In this document: positions 55,562-64,000 of the stretch, in pieces | How the letters are laid out: every line of letters begins with the position of its first letter | Position numbering within the stretch: position 1 is the stretch's first letter | DNA from: Pasteurellaceae bacterium Orientalotternb1 | Lineage (GTDB): Bacteria > Pseudomonadota > Gammaproteobacteria > Enterobacterales > Pasteurellaceae | Length of the DNA: 64,000 bases | NCBI GenBank assembly: GCA_011455275.1 | Contig: CP015028.1 | Span: forward strand, 1,896,911 to 1,960,910 | Direction: 5' to 3' | The notes under the pieces: model-generated | Database searches by the model: none | The model's input: the letters and a program-made list of their open reading frames with translations, nothing else | What the model was told of the DNA's origin: nothing | Position numbers and translations under genes: made by a program

Positions 55562-56200
55562 TGATCTGCCTCAAAAAGTTAGACTGAATTAATTCAAGGA
55601 CTGAGTTCTGTAATCAATAGGGCTGAGTCCTTTTAATTTCACTTGAATACGTTCATTGTTATAGTAACGCACATACTCGTGAAGCGTTCGCTCAAGTTCG
55701 GCAAAGGTGCAAACCGTTTACCAAAATAGCATTCCGTTTTCAGCCGCCCAAAGACACTTTCCATTGCACTATTATCCAAACAATTTCCCTTTCTACAATC
55801 TCCGAATTGCTATCCACTTTCGGTTTCAAATGATAGCAAAACACACTGCGAGCTAAACCAATGCGTTTCAATAACAGCTGAAGGGGAAAATGAACACGCA
55901 ATGCCTTTACGACATCTGCTTTTTCTGCATTTTTGCTTGTATCACGGATAATTTAACGTCAAGCGAATATTTTTTTACCACGCACCACTAATCCGTTGAT
56001 GCCGTGATGGTTATATTGAGAAAGCCAACGGTCAAATGTTGTTGTCTCAAGCTGAAAATGCTGACGAGTGAGTGGCCGATTTTACCCTTTTGAAGATAAA
56101 ATTCGATAACTTGCTGTTTGAAAGATGAGCTGTATTTAGTCATAAAAAATCTGCACCTTAATCTGTTGGTTGTTTAGTCCAACGTTTGGGGGGCAGATCA
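55562..56200 (-). mobile_element. IS3-family (IS150-like) deletion derivative, copy 2
   Basis: This 639-bp copy matches the one at 35098-35745 almost base for base and has the same internal deletion joining the OrfB start to its C-terminal end. It differs by a few small deletions (for example nine bases in a TTTTTCTGC repeat and one T in orfA), which destroy even the short OrfA frame. The ends read TGATCTGCC and GGCAGATCA. It lies between the PTS gene and fis, next to uptake signals. Confidence 0.85.
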
Positions 56201-56266
56201 GGTCTCACAAAATTTTACAAATTCGCATTTGCAAAAAAATCCGATTAACTGACCGCTTGTAAAAAC

Positions 56267-56296
56267 AAAAATCTCACTATTTTCAGTGAGATTTTT
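56267..56296 (-). terminator. Terminator after fis
   Basis: A 12-bp stem (56267-56278 with 56285-56296) is followed on the minus strand by TTTTTGTTTTTAC. Confidence 0.9.
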
Positions 56297-56326
56297 TTGT
56301 AATTCTTGCAGACTAATCGTCAAAAA

Positions 56327-56620
56327 TTAGCCCATACCGTACTTTTTTAGCTTTTTACGTAATGTCCCACGGTTGATGCCTAACATTGTTGCCGCACGGG
56401 TTTGGTTACCACGAGTGTATTGCATTACGATGTCTAACATTGGATGCTCGATTTCAGAAAGTACCAACTCATATAGTTCAGTTGGATCTTCACCATTTAA
56501 TTGAGCTAGGTAATTTCTTACGGCTTGTTTAACATTGTCACGCAATGGTTTATTCACTTGTTGAGCGTGTGAATTTAACATTGACACTGTTAATGGACTT
56601 GTTTTTTCTTGTTCTAACAT
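56327..56620 (-). CDS. fis: DNA-binding protein Fis
   Basis: The 97-residue protein ends in the Fis helix-turn-helix ([38 protein letters not shown]). Fis bends DNA, activates rRNA promoters and shapes the nucleoid. It follows dusB by 24 bases, the standard dusB-fis operon. Confidence 0.98.
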   Translation of the reverse strand: MLEQEKTSPLTVSMLNSHAQQVNKPLRDNVKQAVRNYLAQLNGEDPTELYELVLSEIEHPMLDIVMQYTRGNQTRAATMLGINRGTLRKKLKKYGMG

Positions 56621-56644
56621 TGTTATTTATCCAACTTTGAGATT

Positions 56645-57607
56645 CTAGCGAATCGATTTTACAAAATCTTCTAACGCTTTAAGTTGATCTTTTGTCGTCT
56701 CTAAAGCATTAAAAGTACGTCTAAAATTTGAGTTTGGACTTAAGTTTTCGCTATACCAGCCTACATGCTTACGTGCAATTCGATAACCTTTCTCTTCACC
56801 GTAAAAGTGATGAAGATCTTCGATATGCTTCAACATCAATTGGCATTTTTGTTCGAGCGGCAACTCGTTAATCTGTCCGTGCTCTAGAAAGTCTCCAATT
56901 TCCTCAAATAGCCAAGGACACCCATAACTTCCACGTCCAATCATCACAGCATCAGCTTGAGTATAAGCTAATACTTGTTGAGCTTTTTCCGCAGTGGTTA
57001 TATCACCATTAGCAATAATTGGAATCGAAACTGCCTGCTTTACTGCCTTAATTGAGTCATACTCTGCTTCTCCTTCAAACAGACAGCTACGAGTTCGTCC
57101 GTGAATAGTAAGAGCGGAAATGCCTGCTTGTTCTGCAATGTTAGCGATTTCTAAGCAATTTCGGTTTTCAGGATCCCAACCCGTTCTAATTTTTAGTGTC
57201 ACAGGAACATCAACGGCATTGACGACAGCATCTAAAATGCGACTCACTAATTCAGGCTCACGCAACAAGGCTGATCCAGCCATTTTTTTGTTCACCTTTT
57301 TAGCTGGGCAGCCCATATTGATATCAATAATCTCTGCCCCATATTCCACATTTACTTTTGCCGCCATAGCCATTTCTGCGGGATCAGATCCTGCTATTTG
57401 CACAGCGTTAATTCCGATTTCTTGATGATGCGATAATCGCAACTTCGATTTCTCGGTATGCCATACATCAGGATTAGTGGACATCATCTCTGAAAAGGTT
57501 AAACCTGCACCAAGTTGGCTACATAATCGACGAAACGGTTGGTCAGTAATTCCCGCCATCGGTGCTAGGAAAATACGATTCTTAATTTCATACTGTCCTA
57601 TACGCAT
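56645..57607 (-). CDS. dusB: tRNA-dihydrouridine synthase B
   Basis: The 320-residue FMN enzyme matches DusB ([39 protein letters not shown] with the catalytic cysteine, [41 protein letters not shown]). It reduces uridine 17 in tRNA. The ATG at 57607 gives the usual [11 protein letters not shown] start; the frame is open upstream to 57691. It leads the operon with fis. Confidence 0.96.
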   Translation of the reverse strand: MRIGQYEIKNRIFLAPMAGITDQPFRRLCSQLGAGLTFSEMMSTNPDVWHTEKSKLRLSHHQEIGINAVQIAGSDPAEMAMAAKVNVEYGAEIIDINMGCPAKKVNKKMAGSALLREPELVSRILDAVVNAVDVPVTLKIRTGWDPENRNCLEIANIAEQAGISALTIHGRTRSCLFEGEAEYDSIKAVKQAVSIPIIANGDITTAEKAQQVLAYTQADAVMIGRGSYGCPWLFEEIGDFLEHGQINELPLEQKCQLMLKHIEDLHHFYGEEKGYRIARKHVGWYSENLSPNSNFRRTFNALETTKDQLKALEDFVKSIR

Positions 57608-57663
57608 CGAAGTTCCATTGATTAAGTTTAATACAGATTTAATGAGAGACATCTCCAAATAAA

Positions 57664-57686
57664 AAGTACGGTCTAAAACCGTACTT
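57664..57686 (-). terminator. Terminator-like hairpin ahead of dusB-fis
   Basis: A perfect 9-bp stem (57664-57672 with 57678-57686) is followed on the minus strand by TTTTTATTT, only about 55 bases before the dusB ATG. It either ends the sohB transcript 150 bases upstream or attenuates dusB-fis. Confidence 0.7.
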
Positions 57687-57834
57687 CTCATTTCTTTCCA
57701 ACAGTAAAAAAGCTAAGACTTTCTCACTTAAGGGGGCGTATGATACGCATTTTTTGCCTATTTTGGAAGTCTATTTATTCGACAATTTTAAGAAATATTA
57801 AAATTTACAAAATTATTGTCATTTTCATACTATT

Positions 57835-58890
57835 TTATAACATTGGCGAACGGCTCTTATGCCATAGCTTTGCAATTAAACGCTCTAAATGGCTTTCGAT
57901 TTGATCGCCTAATCTCTGACGAAGTTTCTTTTTATGGCGATATTTCAATTCAATAACGTCTTTTTCTTTCACTGCGTCAAGAATTAAATCATCGCTAGTT
58001 GAAATCGCATCAACAAGCTGCAAACCGATCGCTTGTTGCCCAAACCAATGTTCGCCCGTGGCAATTTTCGCCACATCTAATTGTGGGCGATGCTCTGCCA
58101 CAAATTGCTTGAATAACTCGTGCGTTTCTTCTAATTCCTGCTGGAATTTCTGTTTGCCTTTTTCGGTGTTTTCGCCAACTAAAGTAACAGTGCGTTTATA
58201 TTCACCTGCCGTCATCACATCCACATCGACATCGTGCTTTTTCAACAAACGGTGAATATTGGGTACTTGAGCGACCACGCCCACCGAACCAATCACTGCA
58301 AAAGGGGCAGAGACGATTTTATCCGCCACACACGCCATCATATAACCACCGCTTGCTGCAACTTTATCAACGGCAACGGTAAGCGGAATTTGATGCGTTT
58401 TCAACCGTTGTAATTGCGATGCTGCCAAGCCATAACCGTGTACCACGCCACCTGGGCTTTCTAATTTGAGCAGTACTTCATCTTTTTCAGGGTTCGCAAG
58501 GCTAATCACCGCATCAATTTCTTTGCGTAATGAACTGACATCACTTGCGTGAATGTCGCCATGGAAATCTAACACAAACAGGCGAGATTTGCTTTGTTCG
58601 AGATTCTCTTCGCCTTCTTTTAAACGCTTTTTCTCTGCCTTTGCTTTCTCTTTTTCTGCTTTCTTTTCTAACTTTTCTTGGTGCTTCAGCTCTGCTTCAC
58701 TTAAGAAAAAGCTCGATAAAATTTTAACCTGATCTTTATATTTCTCGGTTAAATTGGTGATCGTAATCGCCCCATTTTCAGGCTGTTTACGGCTATCTAG
58801 AATCAACATCACAATCACCGCAACTACACCAAACACCGTCAGCAATTCCAATAAGAAAATGCCATAGTTAAGTAAAATTTCTTTCCACAT
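57835..58890 (-). CDS. sohB: Inner-membrane serine protease SohB
   Basis: The 351-residue S49 peptidase has an N-terminal membrane helix (IFLLELLTVFGVVAVIVMLIL), a long charged helix (EKLEKKAEKEKAKAEKKRLKEG), the catalytic serine in KVAASGGYMMACVAD and the lysine in TAGEYKRTVT. SohB is a relative of signal peptide peptidase A. The start at 58890 gives the family N-terminus. Confidence 0.94.
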   Translation of the reverse strand: MWKEILLNYGIFLLELLTVFGVVAVIVMLILDSRKQPENGAITITNLTEKYKDQVKILSSFFLSEAELKHQEKLEKKAEKEKAKAEKKRLKEGEENLEQSKSRLFVLDFHGDIHASDVSSLRKEIDAVISLANPEKDEVLLKLESPGGVVHGYGLAASQLQRLKTHQIPLTVAVDKVAASGGYMMACVADKIVSAPFAVIGSVGVVAQVPNIHRLLKKHDVDVDVMTAGEYKRTVTLVGENTEKGKQKFQQELEETHELFKQFVAEHRPQLDVAKIATGEHWFGQQAIGLQLVDAISTSDDLILDAVKEKDVIELKYRHKKKLRQRLGDQIESHLERLIAKLWHKSRSPML

Positions 58891-58913
58891 TGTTTTGTCC
58901 TTTTTATTTAAAC

Positions 58914-59008
58914 TGTAGGATAGGTTTTGACCCACTAATCACCATTACAAGCGGTTAGTTTGGATTAAAAATTTGCAAATCGTCATGGTGGGGCAAGACC
59001 CACCCTAC
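58914..59008. repeat. TGTAGG...GACCCACC inverted repeat with embedded uptake signal (copy 2)
   Basis: The left part reads TGTAGGATAGG...GACCCACT, the right part GGTGGGGC...GACCCACCCTAC, and an ACAAGCGGT uptake core with TTTGCAAA lies between. The build is the same as at 27910-27994. It separates sohB from glpE. Confidence 0.6.
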
Positions 59009-59016
59009 TTATTTAA

Positions 59017-59343
59017 TCAATATCCCATTTCCACGGGCAATTCGGCACGAACCCAACCGTCAAAACCACCCTTGACGCTATACACTCGTTCAAAGCCTTG
59101 TTCAACAAGGAATTGTGCGGTGTTACGGCTGCTGACACCGTGATAGCAACTAACTAAAATTGGCTGGTCAAAATCGTATTCATCTAAAAATTTGCCGTAG
59201 CTGTGATTGGTTAAATGAAACGCATCTTGCGGATGGCTGTGGCTAAAGCGAATGTTGTCACGAATATCGACCAACACCGCATCTTCATTTTGCATCATCT
59301 CCCACGCTTCTTGTGGAGTGATTTCTTTAAAAGTGTCTTCCAT
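59017..59343 (-). CDS. glpE: Thiosulfate sulfurtransferase GlpE
   Basis: The 108-residue single-domain rhodanese has the catalytic cysteine in [16 protein letters not shown] and the fold words [17 protein letters not shown]. GlpE moves sulfur from thiosulfate to cyanide or thioredoxin. It is not in a glp operon here; it diverges from exbB and is followed by the repeat element before sohB. Confidence 0.93.
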   Translation of the reverse strand: MEDTFKEITPQEAWEMMQNEDAVLVDIRDNIRFSHSHPQDAFHLTNHSYGKFLDEYDFDQPILVSCYHGVSSRNTAQFLVEQGFERVYSVKGGFDGWVRAELPVEMGY

Positions 59344-59424
59344 TTTTTGCTCTAAGGTTGCAGATAAAGTGCGAAATATATCATCAAATCGCTCATTGTG
59401 CAGGTATTGTGATGATGAATTTTA

Positions 59425-59465
59425 TTGCAGTTTTATGATTAGCTTCTATAATACGAACCATTATC
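59425..59465 (+). promoter_or_regulatory. exbB promoter with Fur box
   Basis: TTGCAG (59425-59430) and a perfect TATAAT (59447-59452) are 16 bases apart. The 19 bases from 59447 match the Fur consensus GATAATGATAATCATTATC at 14 positions and cover the -10, the position expected for iron-dependent repression. Confidence 0.65.
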
Positions 59466-59507
59466 AAGAATTACCCCTACTTTTATTGTGAGTTAAGGAT
59501 TACCTTT

Positions 59508-59954
59508 ATGGAACAGCTTTTTCAATTTTTACAACAATACATCGACTACATCATTCTCGGTTTGCTTGCCTTAATGAGCCTGATTTTATTCGCCAATGTG
59601 ATTGAGCGAGTGCTGTTCTATAAAAAAGTGAATGTGAACCAATACGACACGCTGCAAGAGTTGGAAATCGATCTCACCTACAATCTCACCACCATTTCAA
59701 CTATCGGCTCAAACGCCCCTTACATTGGCTTGCTCGGTACCGTGATTGGTATTTTACTGACTTTCTATGAATTAGGGCATTCAGGCGGCAACATTGATGC
59801 GGCGTCTATTATGGTGCATTTATCCCTTGCGTTAAAAGCGACGGCAGTGGGGATTTTAGTCGCCATTCCTGCAATGATGTTCTACAACGGTTTCGGTCGC
59901 AAAGTGGAAGAAAACAAACTCAAATGGCAAGCCCTTGCTGCAAAACGTGGCTAA
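59508..59954 (+). CDS. exbB: TonB system proton channel subunit ExbB
   Basis: The 148-residue protein has three membrane helices and the family core ([50 protein letters not shown]). It is the short Pasteurellaceae form. With ExbD it uses the proton gradient to drive TonB. It is first in exbB-exbD-tonB, behind a Fur box. Confidence 0.96.
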   Translation: MEQLFQFLQQYIDYIILGLLALMSLILFANVIERVLFYKKVNVNQYDTLQELEIDLTYNLTTISTIGSNAPYIGLLGTVIGILLTFYELGHSGGNIDAASIMVHLSLALKATAVGILVAIPAMMFYNGFGRKVEENKLKWQALAAKRG

Positions 59955-59996
59955 CAAGCGGTCAGTTCCTGCGAACATTTTACCAATGGATCCCCA

Positions 59997-60383
59997 ATGA
60001 AAAAGTTTGACGAAATTAACATTATTCCCTTTATCGACATTATGTTGGTGTTGCTGGCGATTGTGCTAGTGACCGCTTCTTTTATTTCGCAAGGCAAAAT
60101 TCAAGTCAATGTGCCAAAAGCCTCAACTACGCAAGCGATCAAAGCCGATGAATTAGCCAAATTATTGACCATAACCGAAAACAACGAATTTTTCTACAAC
60201 GATAAGCCAATCGCCCCAGAGCAACTCAAAAGCGAGATCTCCACTTGGGATAAAACTCAAAAAGTGACATTGAAAGTCGATGGTGCCGTTGCCTTTGAGA
60301 AATTTGTGGAACTGACCGATATTTTGGCCGCCAATGAAATCAAAAACGTAGCAATCGTCACCAAAAAAGAGACAGCGAAATAA
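59997..60383 (+). CDS. exbD: TonB system subunit ExbD
   Basis: The 128-residue protein has one membrane helix ([21 protein letters not shown]) with the essential aspartate in PFIDIM, then a periplasmic domain. It forms the proton path with ExbB. An uptake core lies in the 42 bases between exbB and exbD. Confidence 0.96.
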   Translation: MKKFDEINIIPFIDIMLVLLAIVLVTASFISQGKIQVNVPKASTTQAIKADELAKLLTITENNEFFYNDKPIAPEQLKSEISTWDKTQKVTLKVDGAVAFEKFVELTDILAANEIKNVAIVTKKETAK

Positions 60384-60403
60384 CGAGTGAAGTAGGATAG
60401 ATA

Positions 60404-61216
60404 ATGCAAAAACACCATTCTCGCCTTGGTTTGCTCGGTTCGTTAGCCCTACATAGTGCCATTTTTGCCAGCATTTGGTGGGCAATGCACACTACTCGCC
60501 CCGCAAAGGCGGTCGAGGAAGTGACCAGTATTTCAATGGAAATGATGACCGCAATTTTAGAGCAGCCACAAGTGGCAGTTGCTCCCGAACCAGAACCTGA
60601 AGAAGTAAAAGAACCAGAGCCTGAAGAAACAAAAGAGCCGGAGCCAGAACCCGAGCCTATTCCTGATCCAAAACCGATTGAGCCCCCAAAGCCTATCGAA
60701 AAACCGAAAGAAAAGCCGAAACCAAAAGAGAAGCCGAAGGAAAAACCAAAGGATAAACCGAAAGAGAAACCAAAAGCCGACAAACCAAAACCACCGATAA
60801 AAGCCGTGGAAAAAGGGGCGGAAGTCAAACAAGGTATTGTTGCGAAAGCTATTCCTGATGCAGTGCAAGGCACAAAATTACAAACTGCCGTTTCAGGTAG
60901 TGGAAACAGTAATAGTGCGTCTTCAAGCGGAGAAATCAATGCTTACAAAGCCCGATTACAACGGACATTACAGCAACGAGCCAATAACGCTTACCCACAG
61001 CGAGAAAAAATGATGCGTAAAACGGGCATCGTTACGCTGGGTTTTACCCTTTCTAGCAGCGGACAAATCACAAATGTTAGCGTAGTGAAATCTTCAGGCA
61101 ACAGCAACTTAGACGAAGCCGCCAGCCGTGCTGCACAAAGCACGAAGATGAACTCACCACCGCCTGCGGGCTTCCCAACGTATTTAACTGTGCCAGTTAA
61201 ATTTAGTTTGCAATAA
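60404..61216 (+). CDS. tonB: Energy transducer TonB
   Basis: The 270-residue protein has an N-terminal membrane helix (HSRLGLLGSLALHSAIFASIWW), a long Pro-Glu then Pro-Lys rich spacer (about residues 62-130) that spans the periplasm, and a C-terminal TonB domain (YPQREKMMRKTGIVTLGFTLSSSGQI, AAQSTKMNSPPPAGFPTYLTVPVKFSL). It passes energy to outer-membrane iron, heme or siderophore receptors. It ends the operon, 20 bases after exbD. Confidence 0.95.
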   Translation: MQKHHSRLGLLGSLALHSAIFASIWWAMHTTRPAKAVEEVTSISMEMMTAILEQPQVAVAPEPEPEEVKEPEPEETKEPEPEPEPIPDPKPIEPPKPIEKPKEKPKPKEKPKEKPKDKPKEKPKADKPKPPIKAVEKGAEVKQGIVAKAIPDAVQGTKLQTAVSGSGNSNSASSSGEINAYKARLQRTLQQRANNAYPQREKMMRKTGIVTLGFTLSSSGQITNVSVVKSSGNSNLDEAASRAAQSTKMNSPPPAGFPTYLTVPVKFSLQ

Positions 61217-61218
61217 AT

Positions 61219-61248
61219 AAAGCCCTTGATCCGTAGATTAAGGGCTTT
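61219..61248 (+). terminator. Terminator-like hairpin after tonB
   Basis: A 9-bp stem (61219-61227 with 61240-61248) with a 12-base loop lies directly after the tonB stop. The T run is short. Confidence 0.6.
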
Positions 61249-61257
61249 AAATTTACG

Positions 61258-61315
61258 ACAAGCGGTCAGATCCGTACAAAAATTTGCAAAATGTGATGCG
61301 GAACTGACCGCTTGT
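61258..61315. repeat. Uptake signal dyad between tonB and trmL
   Basis: Full cores at 61258-61268 and 61305-61315 face each other around AAATTTGCAAA, between convergent genes. Confidence 0.8.
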
Positions 61316-61322
61316 GATCGTG

Positions 61323-61802
61323 TTAAATCGGCTGACGTGGCACGGCGTTTTGATAGCCAAATTGCCGCCATGCTTCATACACTACCACCGCCACCGAGTT
61401 TGATAAATTCATACTGCGGCTGCCCGCCACCATTGGAATACGGATTTTTTGCGGCATCGGCAAACTATCTAAAATCAGTTTTGGAATACCACGGCTTTCA
61501 GGACCGAACATCAAAAAGTCCCCCAATTCATATTGCACATCGCTGTGGTTTGGCTCGCCTTTAGTGGTCAGTGCAAAAAGGCGTTTTGGCTTCGCTATAG
61601 CTAAAAATTCATCAAAATTTTTGTACTTTTTAATATCGACAAATTCGTGATAATCCAGCCCTGAACGGCGGAGTTTTTTATCGTCCCAAGTAAACCCCAA
61701 AGGCTCAATCATATGCAAACGAAAACCACAATTGGCACAAAGTCGAATAATATTGCCGCTATTTTGCGGGATTTCGGGTTCAAATAACACAATATCTAAC
61801 AT
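61323..61802 (-). CDS. trmL: tRNA (cytidine/uridine-34-2'-O)-methyltransferase TrmL
   Basis: The 159-residue SPOUT methyltransferase has the knot motifs [31 protein letters not shown] and [23 protein letters not shown]. It methylates the wobble ribose of leucine tRNAs. It lies 3 bases after the rlmKL gene. Confidence 0.96.
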   Translation of the reverse strand: MLDIVLFEPEIPQNSGNIIRLCANCGFRLHMIEPLGFTWDDKKLRRSGLDYHEFVDIKKYKNFDEFLAIAKPKRLFALTTKGEPNHSDVQYELGDFLMFGPESRGIPKLILDSLPMPQKIRIPMVAGSRSMNLSNSVAVVVYEAWRQFGYQNAVPRQPI

Positions 61803-61805
61803 TTT

Positions 61806-63943
61806 CTATCCTTCGATATGTTTCACAATCCAACAGTTATGAATTTGCGGGTTGCGTTCAAAATCCAGCGGCAACGTTTTGTGCGAGATGTTTTCAGCGG
61901 TTAAAGCAAGTTCCGCTAAGCCGTCAAAATCCATTTTAAAGCCCCGCTTGTTGTTAGAGAAAATAATCGTACCGTTGGCGGTTAATATCCGTTTGAGTTG
62001 TTTCATTAACTCAATGTGATCTCGCTGTACGTCCCAAGTATTTTCCATTCGTTTTGAATTGGAGAACGTTGGCGGATCAACGAAAATCAGCTCAAAACGC
62101 TCACGGCAATTTGCTAACCATTGCAAGCAATCGTCTTGAATTAAACGGTGATTTCTGCCATTTAATTCGTTCAACTCTAAATTTTGCTCCGCCCAGTTGA
62201 GATAGGTATTCGACATATCAACGGTAGTAGTCGATTTCGCCCCGTTTAACGCTGCATGAACCGTTGCAGAGCCAGTGTACGCAAATAAATTCAAGAAGGT
62301 TTTGCCCTTCGCCATTTCTCCGACCATTTTGCGAGTGAGGCGGTGGTCAAGGAACAACCCCGTGTCGAGATAATCGGTCAAATTCACCCACAACTTCGCC
62401 CCGTATTCGTTCACAAAGAAGTAATCACCTTTGTTGGCAAGTTTTTCGTATTGATTGGTGCCTTTCTGCTTTTGACGAACTTTGAGCACTAATTTATTGG
62501 TTTCCACCCCCGTCACATAAAGTGTTGCCGAAACCGCATCCAACAAGCGTTGGCGGGCTTTTTGTTCATCAATATTTTTCGGGGCGGCATACTCTTGCAC
62601 CACGATGTGATCGCCATAGCGATCCACTGCTAAATTATACTCTGGCAAATCCGCATCGTATAAACGGTAAGCATCAATGTCTTGCTGCTTCGCCCATTTT
62701 TCGACTTTTTTGATATTTTTCGCTAAACGGTTGGCAAAATCGGTTGCCACTTGGGCATTTTGCTCGAATTTGACGTCTTCCGTTTGTTCTTGGCTGCGTT
62801 CACTCATCAAATAGTTTTTCTGCACACAATCAAGCGGACCATTTTTGGCTTTAAATTGACGAGAAGAACGCAGTCGCAAGCAGTTGAGTAATTCAGGTTC
62901 ACCACTGAAAATTGAGGCATTCCAGCCCGCAAATTGCTGTTTCAAACGCTGCCCAAAGACCGAATACAACGCAATCAACGCAGGTGTTGTGCCTAGTCGC
63001 TCACCATAAGGCGGATTGCAAATAACTGTTCCAATCTCACCGCTTGTTGTTGGATTTTTTAATGCTGCAATATCGCCTTGCTGAAATTGGATCAAATTTG
63101 CCACGCCTGCATTTTCAGCATTTTGTTTAGCTTTTTGTAGCACACGGTGGTCGAGATCAAAACCGTAAAAAATGGCAAACTCTTCACTTAAATTAACCGC
63201 TTGTTTTGCTTCTTGTACCACTTCCTGCCACACCGCAGGCTGATGCCCTTTCCATACATCAAAGCCCCATTTTTTGCGAGTGAGCTGCGGGGCGATATTC
63301 GCTTGCATTTGTGCAGCTTCAATCAGTAACGTGCCTGAACCGCACATTGGATCGACCAACGGCGTGCCTTTTTGCCAGCCCGAACGCAGCACAATCGCCG
63401 CCGCTAAGGTTTCCCGCAAGGGGCTTTACCCGTTTCTTCACGATAGCCCCGCATATGCAACGCATCGCCACTTAAATCAAGAGACACCACCAAACTTTCA
63501 CGCTCTAAATAGACGTGAATGCGAATGTCAGGCGAAATTTTATCCACCGTTGGGCGTGGTGAGCCTTTGCGTTCAAAGTAATCGACAATGCCGTCTTTAA
63601 CCCGCATCGCACCGAATTGGGTGTGGCGAATTTCGCGGTTAGTGCCATTGAAATCGACAAAAAAGCTGTCGCGAGCGTCAAACAATTCTTGCCAGTTAAA
63701 TGACACAATCGAGGCATACAAATCACTATCACTGAAAATTTTGGTGGAGATCAACGGCAGCAAAATACGAGACGCCAAACGGCTGTGCATCAAAGCTTGG
63801 TACATCCCTTTTTGTACCGTTTTGAAATGCACGCCACCTTGGGCAACTTTGCATTCCGCCCCGCAAATTTGCTCGAGTTCGGTTTTAAGTAATTCTTCAA
63901 AGCCACGGGCGGTGGTGGCGAAATAGGTGGTATAAGTGGTCAT
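61806..63943 (-). pseudogene. rlmL: Bifunctional 23S rRNA methyltransferase RlmKL, broken by a one-base frameshift
   Basis: Two adjoining frames make up one RlmKL. The first (63943 to 63404, 179 residues) holds the THUMP part and ends [10 protein letters not shown] then shifts. The second (from about 63419 to 61806) continues [35 protein letters not shown] with the Rlm[10 protein letters not shown] motif and the C-terminal RlmK domain. Adding one base at about 63418-63420 (CAAG to CAAAG on plus) would restore a protein of roughly 716 residues, the normal length. RlmL makes m2G2445 and RlmK m7G2069. It is either a real mutation or a sequencing error in a short A run. Confidence 0.88.
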
Positions 63944-64000
63944 TATTGCTTTTCTTGAGAAAAAATTAGCGGGATTATAGCGGAAATGGTCTACAAGCGG

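Noticed and set aside
60358..60939. Minus-strand frame of Ser/Gly/Phe-rich sequence opposite tonB
   Set aside because: It is the complement of the tonB Pro-Lys-Glu spacer; low complexity, no start signal, and tonB is certain.

Overview
The window is a 64 kb chromosomal segment of a gammaproteobacterium of the family Pasteurellaceae. The clearest sign is the dense scatter of the uptake signal sequence core ACAAGCGGTCA, often paired as an inverted dyad and followed by TTTGCAAA. This is the 'Apl-type' signal of the Actinobacillus pleuropneumoniae / Mannheimia / Bibersteinia branch, not the Haemophilus influenzae type. Gene content and order fit (ybfE-fldA-fur, dusB-fis, exbB-exbD-tonB, an lptCAB-ptsN cluster without rpoN). 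I cannot fix the species from sequence alone. Most of the window is ordinary core genome.

Layout. 1-6.3 kb (minus strand): ptsN (partial), lptB, lptA, lptC, two tandem potD paralogues, rng. 6.4-13.2 kb is the most accessory part: a DUF417 membrane protein, a type III restriction-modification system (res, mod) whose mod gene is preceded by sixteen GCACC repeats, then an orphan cassette of small genes that is partly decayed. 13.4-21.9 kb: ycaO, ytfJ, yajC-secD-secF, a small membrane protein, an ABC permease/ATPase pair and a small lipoprotein. 22-27 kb: thrS, infC, rpmI and rplT, with a Sel1-repeat gene in the opposite orientation between infC and rpmI. 27.3-35.1 kb: leuD, leuC, a Bcr/CflA transporter, rsuA, a MarC protein, an OppA-like lipoprotein and apbC/mrp. 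35.1-36.1 kb: two nested insertion sequence remnants. 36.2-41 kb: deoD, deoC, nupC, then divergent nanE-nanK. 41-45.4 kb: infA, ytjB, serB, yajQ, three tRNA genes and a PuuB-like oxidoreductase. 45.4-53.8 kb (minus): an Arg-rich small protein, mltF, an ABC exporter, luxS, letB-like MCE protein, fur, fldA, ybfE. 54-64 kb: a MurP-like PTS permease, a second copy of the IS remnant, fis, dusB, sohB, glpE, exbB-exbD-tonB, trmL and an rlmKL gene broken by a one-base frameshift.

How the genes work together. lptCAB export lipopolysaccharide; yajC-secDF drive protein export; exbB-exbD-tonB energise outer-membrane iron uptake under an apparent Fur box, with fur itself nearby. nupC, deoC and deoD salvage nucleosides, and nanE-nanK feed sialic-acid-derived ManNAc into central metabolism; a CRP-like site lies between the two blocks. 

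The most interesting feature is the mod leader. The pentanucleotide tract is not inside mod. It lies in a separate 43-codon leader ORF with its own Shine-Dalgarno. With the present sixteen repeats that ORF ends in an ATGA overlap with the mod start. Other repeat numbers would end it 26 or 34 bases earlier. This suggests phase variation by repeat-dependent translational coupling instead of by frameshifting the methyltransferase itself.
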